Source: Candidatus Omnitrophota bacterium
Lineage (GTDB): Bacteria > Omnitrophota > Gorgyraeia > Gygaellales > Profunditerraquicolaceae
Reading direction: 5' to 3'
NCBI GenBank assembly: GCA_023228185.1
Contig: JALOBQ010000021.1
Coordinates: forward strand, 1-11,593
Length of the DNA stretch: 11,593 nucleotides
The notes beneath the pieces are model-generated. The model worked only from the letters and a program-made list of their open reading frames with translations. It was not told the origin of the DNA and searched no databases. The position numbers were made by a program, and so were the translations under genes. Below are positions 5,812 through 11,593 of this stretch, in pieces (position 1 is the first letter of the stretch; each line of letters begins with the position of its first letter).

Positions 5812-8587
5812 TAATAAAGAATATAAACTTACGCTTAATCTGCCGAAAACCGATTTTCCGATGAAGGCTTCGCTTGCTTTACGGGAACCGGAAACGCTTA
5901 AATCCTGGGAGAATGAGGATATCTACGGTTTGATCATGGCTAAAGATCAGCCTGGCGCGCATTATATCTTGCACGATGGGCCGCCTTATGCCAATGGTAA
6001 TATTCACATCGGGCATGCTTTAAATAAAATCCTAAAAGATATTATTATTAAATATAAATCTTTACGCGGGTTTAGTTGTGCTTATGTTCCTGGATGGGAT
6101 TGCCATGGTTTGCCTATTGAGCATCAGTTGCTTAGAGAGCTGAAGATCCATAAATCCCAAATCGGCCAGTTGGAGTTCCGTAAAAAGGCCGCTGCTTACG
6201 CCAATAATTTTGTGGCTACCCAGAAAGAGCAATTTAAACGGTTAGGGGTTTTTGCTGATTGGGCTAATCCTTACCTTACTTTAAGCTATGATTATGAAGA
6301 AAGTATTCTTAATGCTTTTGCTCAGCTTGTTGACGAAGGTTATATTTACCGGGGGTTAAAACCCGTGAATTGGTGTATGCGTTGTGAAACCGCTTTAGCC
6401 GAAGCCGAAGTTGAATATGAAAATCACAGTTCACCGTCTATCTATGTAAAATTTAAACTTGATCCGGTTGCTAAGTTTCCGGCGGATACTTTTCTTGTGA
6501 TTTGGACGACAACGCCCTGGACTTTGATTGCCAATGTTGCCGTGGCTGTGCATCCAAGTTTAACTTATTGTTGTATCAATAGCGAAAAAGGAAATTTTAT
6601 CGTTGCTAAAAGCCTGCTGGATAATTTTATCAGCAGCACGGGTATTAGCAATAAAAAAATTATTTCGGAATTCAGCGGTAAGGATTTGGAAGGGTTAACT
6701 TACGCGCATCCTTTCGGCATCAGAGCCGGTTGCGTTGTTTTAGCGGATTATGTTTCCCAGGAAGAGGGCACCGGGCTTGTGCATACGGCTCCCGGCCATG
6801 GCAGTGACGATTACCTCACTGGGATAAAATATAAATTAGAGATTGTTATGCCGGTAGACGCAAAAGGCTGTTACGATGCGACTGCCGGTGAATTTAAGGG
6901 GATGAATATTTTTGACGCTAATAGACCGATATTAGAAAAGCTCAAAAATCTGGGTGCTTTGCTTTTTGAATCCAAGATTCAGCATTCTTATCCGCATTGC
7001 TGGCGTTGCAAGCAACCGGTAATATTCCGCGCCACAAAGCAGTGGTTTTTTAATTTAGACCATAAAAATTTGCGCGAGCAATTGATCAAAGTTATCGAAA
7101 ATGACGTTACTTGGGTGCCTGCGGCTGGCAGGGAACGGATCACCGCGATGGTGCAATTGCGGCCGCACTGGTGTTTATCCAGGCAGCGTTATTGGGGAGT
7201 GCCGATTCCGGCGCTGATTTGCAATGATTGCAAGGAAGAATTTATTTCCAGCGATGTGGCAAGAAATTTTGCCGGGTTTGTTGCCAAAGAGGGCACAGAC
7301 TGCTGGTTTGAACGCGACGTTAAAGATTTCAGCGGCGAGGTAAAATGCCCGCATTGTAAAGGCGGAAATTTTACCAAGGGTTCGGATATCCTGGATGTCT
7401 GGTTTGACTCCGGAGTAAGCAGCCAGGCTGTTTTAAAGCTTAGGCCGGCTTTAAATTTTCCCGCTGAACTTTATTTAGAAGGTTCCGACCAACACAGAGG
7501 ATGGTTTCAATCTTCGATCATCCCGGCGATGGCAATTGACGGTAAAGCTCCTTTTAAAAGCGTGCTTACACATGGTTTCGTGGTTGATGGCGAAGGCAGG
7601 AAGATGTCTAAATCACTGGGCAATGTGATTTCGCCGTTTGATATTATCAAAGATTACGGCGCCGACATTTTAAGGATGTGGGTAGCTTCCAGCGATTACA
7701 ATGAAGATATCCGTATCTCGCCGGTGATCTTAAGCCGGCTTTCTGAGGCTTATCGCAAGATTCGCAATACCGCCAGGTTTATCTTAAGCAATCTATTTGA
7801 TTTTAATCCTGCCACTGATAAAGTTGCTTACGAAAATTTAAGGAGCATCGACCAATGGATACTCTGGCGCAGCCAGCGGCTTTTGGAGAATGTGGACAAG
7901 GCCTATGCGAGTTTTCAATTCCATAATGCTTATAAGGAAATTTATAATTTTTGTAATGAAGACCTTTCAATGTATTATTTAGATATGGTTAAGGGTAGGC
8001 TTTATACTTTTGCTAAATCTTCTATTGGCCGGCGCGGCGCGCAAACAGCGATTTATGAGGTATTACAAATTTTGACACGCGTTGTTTCTCCGATATTAAG
8101 TTTTACCGCTGAAGAGATCTGGCGCTATATTCCCAGAGAAGAGGGTATGCCTTTAAGCGTGCATCTATCAAGCTGGCCGCAGATCAACAGGCAGTTTAAC
8201 CAAAGCAGTGTGAGCGCTGTAAATAATATCGGCGCTAAACTCGAGCCGATCCTGGGCTTGATCCCTGAAGCGGGGAAAACATTAGAAGAGATGCGTAATG
8301 CCGGTTTAATCGGCAGTTCTTTTGACGCGCAAATAAATATGTTGACAAATAATTCAGTTCGTTATACATTCTTACAAAGCTTACAAGTTGATCTTTGCGA
8401 AATATTCAAAGTTTCCCGGGTAGAGGTTACAAATAATCCCGGTGGCAAGCTTGAATTTGAATTGAAAATATCCAAAGCCCAAGGCGCAAAATGCGTGCGC
8501 TGTTGGAATTATTCTGATAGCGTGGGCAAAGATAAGCAGCATCCCTTAATTTGTGACAGTTGTTTGAGAGCTATAGGGGGAGAATAA
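5804..8587 (+). CDS. ileS: Isoleucyl-tRNA synthetase, bacterial type 1
   Basis: IleRS charges tRNA-Ile with isoleucine in the cytoplasm and hydrolyses mischarged valine. The 927-residue product is complete and close to the E. coli length (938). The Rossmann core carries HIGH (68-71, in PPYANGNIHIGHALNK) and KMSKS (600-604, in GRKMSKSLGN). The CP1 editing domain has WTTTPWT and GTGLVHTAPGHGSDDY. A first cysteine set, CNDC (473-476) and CPHC (515-518), and a C-terminal zinc site, CVRC (897-900) with CDSC (917-920), flank the anticodon-binding helical domain. The KMSKSLGN form and the C-terminal zinc finger point to a type 1, mupirocin-sensitive-class enzyme rather than type 2; that is a family inference. 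No T-box leader is present, since the start lies inside mtnP. Confidence 0.98.
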   Translation: MSDNKEYKLTLNLPKTDFPMKASLALREPETLKSWENEDIYGLIMAKDQPGAHYILHDGPPYANGNIHIGHALNKILKDIIIKYKSLRGFSCAYVPGWDCHGLPIEHQLLRELKIHKSQIGQLEFRKKAAAYANNFVATQKEQFKRLGVFADWANPYLTLSYDYEESILNAFAQLVDEGYIYRGLKPVNWCMRCETALAEAEVEYENHSSPSIYVKFKLDPVAKFPADTFLVIWTTTPWTLIANVAVAVHPSLTYCCINSEKGNFIVAKSLLDNFISSTGISNKKIISEFSGKDLEGLTYAHPFGIRAGCVVLADYVSQEEGTGLVHTAPGHGSDDYLTGIKYKLEIVMPVDAKGCYDATAGEFKGMNIFDANRPILEKLKNLGALLFESKIQHSYPHCWRCKQPVIFRATKQWFFNLDHKNLREQLIKVIENDVTWVPAAGRERITAMVQLRPHWCLSRQRYWGVPIPALICNDCKEEFISSDVARNFAGFVAKEGTDCWFERDVKDFSGEVKCPHCKGGNFTKGSDILDVWFDSGVSSQAVLKLRPALNFPAELYLEGSDQHRGWFQSSIIPAMAIDGKAPFKSVLTHGFVVDGEGRKMSKSLGNVISPFDIIKDYGADILRMWVASSDYNEDIRISPVILSRLSEAYRKIRNTARFILSNLFDFNPATDKVAYENLRSIDQWILWRSQRLLENVDKAYASFQFHNAYKEIYNFCNEDLSMYYLDMVKGRLYTFAKSSIGRRGAQTAIYEVLQILTRVVSPILSFTAEEIWRYIPREEGMPLSVHLSSWPQINRQFNQSSVSAVNNIGAKLEPILGLIPEAGKTLEEMRNAGLIGSSFDAQINMLTNNSVRYTFLQSLQVDLCEIFKVSRVEVTNNPGGKLEFELKISKAQGAKCVRCWNYSDSVGKDKQHPLICDSCLRAIGGE
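8576..8582 (+). promoter_or_regulatory. Shine-Dalgarno deciding the GTG start of the dksA-like gene
   Basis: GGGGGAG sits at the very end of ileS, 5 bases before GTG at 8588. It is the main argument for a GTG start immediately after the ileS stop, which keeps the basic N-terminal tail in the protein. Confidence 0.7.
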
Positions 8588-9103
8588 GTGAAAAATAAAA
8601 TTATCAAGAAAGCCAATCAAAAAAATAAGAAGAGAATCAATATAAAAGCCAACAAGAGAACTCACTCTCAGGCGCATAAGCGTCCGGTTAAGCAGATAAT
8701 TAAGAAAGCCGCAAACCGGCCTTTGAAAAAGTTAGCTAAAAAAGAGCTGGCTGAATTCCGTAAAATTGTTTTAAAAAAGAAAGAAACCTTGATTGAAGAT
8801 CTCAATCATATTTCTGAAGACACGCTGAAGAAATCCCAAAAGGAAGCCTCCGGCGATATCTCCGGTTATACCTATCATATGGCTGATGTAGCCACGGATA
8901 ATTATGATCGTGAGTTTTCCCTGGATCTGGCTTCCGGCGAGAGAAAATCGCTTTATGAGCTCGAAGACGCTTTAAAAAGGATTGAAGAAGGAAGTTTCGG
9001 TTTCTGCGATCAGTGTAAACGCCCCATCTCTAAGTTAAGATTAAAGGCGCTTCCTTCAGCGCGCCTTTGTGTTAAGTGCCAGGAATCCCTGGAAAAACGC
9101 TAA
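8588..9103 (+). CDS. TraR/DksA-family C4 zinc-finger protein with Lys/Arg-rich N-terminal tail
   Basis: DksA/TraR proteins bind in the RNA polymerase secondary channel and modulate transcription, often together with ppGpp. This 171-residue protein has three parts. Residues 1-50 are a strongly basic, low-complexity tail. A helical stretch (about 52-135) resembles the DksA coiled coil, containing SGYTYHMADVATDNYDRE. The C-terminal zinc finger is C140-x2-C143-x17-C161-x2-C164, within GFCDQCKRPISKLRLKALPSARLCVKC. The classical DksA tip motif DxxDxA is not evident; the tip instead resembles YteA/YocK-type relatives. The GTG start is backed by a strong ribosome site. It is placed between ileS and lspA, which are adjacent in E. 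coli. Whether it acts on RNA polymerase like true DksA is unproven, so I give no symbol. Confidence 0.9.
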   Translation: MKNKIIKKANQKNKKRINIKANKRTHSQAHKRPVKQIIKKAANRPLKKLAKKELAEFRKIVLKKKETLIEDLNHISEDTLKKSQKEASGDISGYTYHMADVATDNYDREFSLDLASGERKSLYELEDALKRIEEGSFGFCDQCKRPISKLRLKALPSARLCVKCQESLEKR

Positions 9104-9119
9104 AGCCGACTAAATATTG

Positions 9120-9548
9120 ATGATCTTGATCATCGTAGCCAGTATTCTATTTTTTGACCAGCTTACCAAATTCCTCGCCGTCAAATTATTACCTTTAAAT
9201 CATCCACTTGCCGTAATCGATAATTTTTTCTATCTTACTCTGGTGCGTAACAAAGGGGCTGCTTTCGGCATTCTTAAGGATCAATTGGTTTTCTTTATAT
9301 TGATTACCCTGGTTGCTATTGTAATTATCGCTTTAAGCCTGAAAGAAAAAAACAGTTCCCGCCTGTATAAAATCGGTTTAGCATTTATGCTGGCAGGGGC
9401 TTTAGGTAATTTGATCGACCGGGTAAGTTTTGGTTATGTGGTTGATTTTCTGGATTTTCGCGTCTGGCCGGTTTTTAACCTGGCTGATTCTTTTGTTACA
9501 ATCGGAGCGGTGTTTTTCGGTTGGGTTACTCTATTTGAAAAAAAATGA
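9120..9548 (+). CDS. lspA: Lipoprotein signal peptidase (signal peptidase II)
   Basis: LspA is an inner-membrane aspartyl protease that removes the signal peptide from prolipoproteins after Lgt has added diacylglycerol. The 142-residue product is slightly short for the family (about 160) but complete, with four hydrophobic segments (about 2-20, 54-73, 84-100, 119-137). Conserved blocks are DQLTK (13-17), VRNKGAAFG (42-50), GNLIDR (96-101) and VFNLADSF (118-125). The catalytic aspartates are D100 and D123. I chose ATG 9120 over in-frame TTG 9117; neither has a good Shine-Dalgarno. It lies 16 bases after the dksA-like gene, and its stop overlaps lgt by 4 bases, so the two consecutive lipoprotein-maturation enzymes are coupled. 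Confidence 0.97.
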   Translation: MILIIVASILFFDQLTKFLAVKLLPLNHPLAVIDNFFYLTLVRNKGAAFGILKDQLVFFILITLVAIVIIALSLKEKNSSRLYKIGLAFMLAGALGNLIDRVSFGYVVDFLDFRVWPVFNLADSFVTIGAVFFGWVTLFEKK

Positions 9549-10285
9549 TGCCATATATTTTAAAAATCGGGCCGTTTACAATATTCTCTTATGGTTTAAT
9601 GCTTGCTTGCGCGTTTTTTCTGGGCGCTTATCTTGCCAGCCAAAGAGGCCGTAAAGAGGGGTTTAACGCCGAAGAGATTTTTAATTTTTTATTCTTTGTT
9701 TTTATTTTCGGGATCATCGGCTGCCGCGTGCTTTATGTTTTGATAAATTTCGGGTTTTATCTGCGTAATCCTTTAGAGATATTGATGATCCAGCGCGGCG
9801 GGATGGCTTGGTTTGGCGGTTTACTTTTAGGTTCAGCCGCAGGTATTATCTATTTAAAACGTAAAAATCTTCCTATTTTAAAAGTTTTAGATCTTGTGGT
9901 TCCTTTTGTCGCTCTCGGCCAGGCAATCGGAAGGATCGGTTGTTTTTTAAACGGTTGTTGTTACGGAAAAGTTTCCCAATGCGGCGTGTATTTTCCTTCA
10001 TTAAATGAAATCCGCCTGCCGACGCAAATCTATTCGGCGTTCTTGCTGGTAGTTATTTTTATGATTTTAAGGTTATTGCAGGAGAAAAAGCATCAGCCCG
10101 GCGAGATTATCGCCAGTTATTTTTTCTTATACGCTCTAAAAAGGTTTATTATGGAATTTTTCCGCGGCGATAACACGCCGGTATTTTTTGGCCTCACAAT
10201 TTTTCAATTATTTAGTTTAGGTTTCTTAAGTTTGTCTTTAGGCATTTTTATTTATCTGCGTGTTTTTAAAGCAAAAGAACAATGA
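9545..10285 (+). CDS. lgt: Phosphatidylglycerol--prolipoprotein diacylglyceryl transferase
   Basis: Lgt is a polytopic inner-membrane enzyme that moves diacylglycerol from phosphatidylglycerol to the lipobox Cys of prolipoproteins, the step before LspA. The 246-residue product has about seven hydrophobic segments. The Lgt signature GRIGCFLNGCCYG (129-141) is intact, including the essential Arg (130, equivalent to E. coli R143). The late ALKRFIMEFFRGD (197-209) supplies E204 and R207, the latter probably equivalent to R239. The motif usually written GGMxxHGG reads GGMAWFGG (85-92), so F90 stands where E. coli has H103. The ATG overlaps the lspA stop in an ATGA arrangement; an ATG at 9548 is an alternative. 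The stop overlaps rluD by 4 bases. Confidence 0.97.
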   Translation: MMPYILKIGPFTIFSYGLMLACAFFLGAYLASQRGRKEGFNAEEIFNFLFFVFIFGIIGCRVLYVLINFGFYLRNPLEILMIQRGGMAWFGGLLLGSAAGIIYLKRKNLPILKVLDLVVPFVALGQAIGRIGCFLNGCCYGKVSQCGVYFPSLNEIRLPTQIYSAFLLVVIFMILRLLQEKKHQPGEIIASYFFLYALKRFIMEFFRGDNTPVFFGLTIFQLFSLGFLSLSLGIFIYLRVFKAKEQ

Positions 10286-11196
10286 TTGAACAAATCGTAA
10301 AAGTTTTAGCTGAACAATCCGGGTTACGCCTGGACCTTTTGCTGACGGATTTTAGTAATCAGCAGGAACTTGGTTTATCGCGCACGGCGGTTCAGAAGTT
10401 AATTACGGATGAACATGTTTTTATCGACGATTGTATAGTGAATAAACCGCATATTAAAGTAAAAGCCGGCCAAAGGATCAAAATGCTTATTCCGATTAAG
10501 CTTGATCAGGGAACGCTTGGCGAAGATATCGCTTTAGAAGTAGTTTACGAAGATGATGATCTGGCGATAATCAATAAACCCAGCGGTTTGGTGGTGCATC
10601 CGGCGCCGGGCAATCTTGAGCATACTCTGGTTAACGCGTTATTGTGCCGTTTTAAGGAGCTTTCTGATATTAATCCCGGCAGGCCGGGAATTGTGCACCG
10701 GTTGGATAAAGAGACGTCCGGGTTGTTGGTTGTGGCAAAAAATAACGCCAGCCATCTGAAGCTCGCCGAACAATTCGCCAGCCATAGCATTGAACGGACT
10801 TATATCGCGATTGTAAACGGGGCGGTGGAGTTTGACGAGAATATTATTGAAGCTCCGATTGGCAGGCATCCGATCAAAAGAAAAAAAATGGCGGTTAGCT
10901 ACAATGATGACACTAAATACGCTAAAACGCATTACCGCACTTTAAAGCGCGGCGCGAATTTCAGCCTTTTAGAGTTGAAACCATTTACCGGCCGCACGCA
11001 TCAATTAAGAGTGCATTTGGCTTTTCTTGGCCATCCGATAGTTGGCGATGATAAATACGGCAGGAAAAGCGATTTCAGTCGCCTGGCATTACATGCTAAA
11101 AGTTTAGGTTTTATTCATCCGCGCACGAATAAATTTCTGCAGTTTGACAGCAACATCCCCGAGGAATTCAACGAGTTCATTAAGAAGAATATATAA
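10282..11196 (+). CDS. rluD: RluA/RluD-family 23S rRNA pseudouridine synthase
   Basis: These enzymes isomerise uridines in 23S rRNA; E. coli RluD modifies 1911, 1915 and 1917 in helix 69. The 304-residue product has an N-terminal S4 RNA-binding domain (about 14-75, with LSRTAVQKLI) and a catalytic domain. That domain carries IINKPSGLVVHPAPG (96-110), GRPGIVHRLDKETSGLLVVAK (133-153, with catalytic D142), and PFTGRTHQLRVHLAFLGHPIVGDDKYG. The S4 domain plus the HRLDKETSG context fits RluD or RluC better than RluA, which lacks S4. Exact target positions cannot be read from sequence, so the symbol is a best match. It overlaps lgt by 4 bases and is the last + strand gene, followed by a non-coding stretch with an inverted-repeat element. 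Confidence 0.9.
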   Translation: MIEQIVKVLAEQSGLRLDLLLTDFSNQQELGLSRTAVQKLITDEHVFIDDCIVNKPHIKVKAGQRIKMLIPIKLDQGTLGEDIALEVVYEDDDLAIINKPSGLVVHPAPGNLEHTLVNALLCRFKELSDINPGRPGIVHRLDKETSGLLVVAKNNASHLKLAEQFASHSIERTYIAIVNGAVEFDENIIEAPIGRHPIKRKKMAVSYNDDTKYAKTHYRTLKRGANFSLLELKPFTGRTHQLRVHLAFLGHPIVGDDKYGRKSDFSRLALHAKSLGFIHPRTNKFLQFDSNIPEEFNEFIKKNI

Positions 11197-11240
11197 TTTT
11201 ATTTAAATTTAAGTTGCCTATTTATTTAATCGCGTTTTAG

Positions 11241-11450
11241 CCTGTTAGTTTTTTCGCGAATGTCGATTTTAGCCAATGGAGCTTGAGCATTTTGGGTATC
11301 CCCGTGGAGCCGTAAGGCGACAAAACGGGGACGGCGAAGCTGTTTGAGGCTGTCTCCGCTAGAGCGGGACAGCCGAGTTCTGCAGCCGCCAAAATGCGAA
11401 AGATCATTGGCGTTAAAAAATCGACCTTGAGCGAGAAAAACCGCCAGTTA
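11241..11450. repeat. Imperfect inverted-repeat element of about 210 bp with two internal hairpins
   Basis: This fills most of the non-coding stretch 11197-11454. The left arm (about 11248-11295) and right arm (about 11389-11441) are imperfect reverse complements. Exact matching blocks are GTCGATTTT (11262-11270 with 417-425 of the last kb), GCCAATG (11272-11278 with 11405-11411) and GCATTTTGG (11287-11295 with 11389-11397), in mirrored order. The core has a TCCCCGT/ACGGGGA stem (11299-11305 with 11325-11331) enclosing a GCC-GTAA-GGC mini-hairpin, and a second hairpin at 11348-11374. No ORF here looks real. Outer limits are approximate because pairing weakens beyond 11248 and 11441. It resembles a small non-autonomous palindromic repeat, and could also end transcription of the two converging genes; neither role is proven. 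Confidence 0.8.
11348..11374. repeat. Core hairpin inside the inverted-repeat element
   Basis: GGCTGTCTCCGCT (11348-11360) pairs with AGCGGGACAGCC (11363-11374) across a 2-base loop, with one bulged T in the left arm. It is the most stable-looking GC-rich stem in the element. No T-tract follows on either strand, so it is not a textbook intrinsic terminator. Confidence 0.75.
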
Positions 11451-11454
11451 AATA

Positions 11455-11593
11455 CTACCATTCCATCTTTAAACCCGCCTCAAAATACCTGCCCGGCTGC
11501 GGAATACCCTCGATATCCTGGTATTCAACATTAAGTATATTCTCGCAGTTTAAAAAAATCCGGTAATTTTTCGTTAAATCATAATTCAAGCCG
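11455..11593 (-). CDS. TonB-dependent outer-membrane receptor, C-terminal end only
   Basis: The minus strand is open from the right edge to a TAG at 11457-11455, giving the last 45 residues of a longer protein. They read as the terminal strands of a TonB-dependent receptor beta-barrel: a FLNCENILNVEYQD segment matching the 'N-L-(F)-D/N-x-x-Y' motif, then GIPQPGRYFEAGLKMEW, which matches the family's 'P-x-PGR-x-(F/Y)-x-x-G' ending and finishes on an aromatic residue as outer-membrane barrels do. Such receptors import cobalamin, siderophores or other ligands using TonB energy. The ligand cannot be told from this fragment, although BtuB-type and similar receptors share this ending. It implies an outer membrane. 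It converges on rluD across the inverted-repeat element. Confidence 0.85.
   Translation of the reverse strand, partial: GLNYDLTKNYRIFLNCENILNVEYQDIEGIPQPGRYFEAGLKMEW

Noticed and set aside
9043..9068. AAAGGCGC/GCGCCTTT inverted repeat near the end of the dksA-like gene
   Set aside because: It falls inside the codons of the conserved zinc-finger region (LKALPSARL), has a 10-base loop and no T-tract in the right place, so coding constraint explains it.
4118..9103. Defence system, prophage or mobile-gene cargo
   Set aside because: Every complete gene in the window is a recognisable housekeeping gene in a compact co-directional run. No nuclease, integrase, transposase, toxin or CRISPR-like array was found.
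9430..9654. A 74-codon + strand frame spanning the lspA/lgt junction
   Set aside because: It overlaps two unmistakable genes in another frame and shows no domain of its own.
11197..11240. Intrinsic terminator directly after rluD
   Set aside because: The stretch is AT-rich with the short palindrome ATTTAAATTT... but no GC stem, so it does not meet a terminator pattern; any stop is more likely at the inverted-repeat element.
11237..11461. A 74-codon minus-strand open frame across the inverted-repeat element
   Set aside because: It coincides with the palindromic structure, has no recognisable domain or ribosome site, and runs into the end of the TonB-receptor gene in a different frame. Open frames in symmetric repeats are common by-products.

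Overview
The window reads as a chromosomal housekeeping region from an uncultured, Gram-negative bacterium. It is moderately AT-rich and densely packed: most genes overlap by 4 to 26 bases or nearly abut. Gram-negative identity rests on an outer-membrane TonB-dependent receptor at the right edge. The gene order (murB-ddl-ftsQ-ftsA, then yggS-proC-mtnP-ileS-dksA/traR-lspA-lgt-rluD) reminds me of Candidatus Omnitrophota and related PVC-side lineages. That placement is from memory and was not tested.

Left block (1-3338), all on the + strand, is a dcw-type cell wall and division cluster. It holds the 3' end of murB (peptidoglycan precursor reduction), complete ddl (D-Ala-D-Ala synthesis), ftsQ (divisome membrane protein) and ftsA (actin-like divisome anchor). 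ftsZ, which usually follows ftsA, is absent. Its place is taken by a 118-bp gap (3339-3456) with a good sigma70-type promoter and two directly abutting palindromes.

Middle and right block (3457-11196), also on the + strand, looks like one operon starting from that promoter. It encodes a PLP-homeostasis protein (yggS), proline synthesis (proC), methylthioadenosine salvage (mtnP), isoleucyl-tRNA synthetase (ileS), a DksA/TraR-type zinc-finger protein with a basic tail, two lipoprotein-maturation enzymes (lspA and lgt, given here in gene order although Lgt acts first) and a 23S rRNA pseudouridine synthase of the RluD class. The genes share biosynthesis, translation and envelope functions rather than one pathway.

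Right edge (11197-11593) has a non-coding stretch of about 258 bp carrying an imperfect inverted-repeat element of about 210 bp with two internal hairpins. It lies tail-to-tail between rluD and the 3' end of a minus-strand TonB-dependent receptor gene. I found no CRISPR array, tRNA, rRNA, transposase or defence gene. The signals most worth checking are the promoter-palindrome arrangement at 3386-3446, the inverted-repeat element at about 11241-11450, and the ftsA with degenerate nucleotide-binding motifs and no ftsZ beside it.
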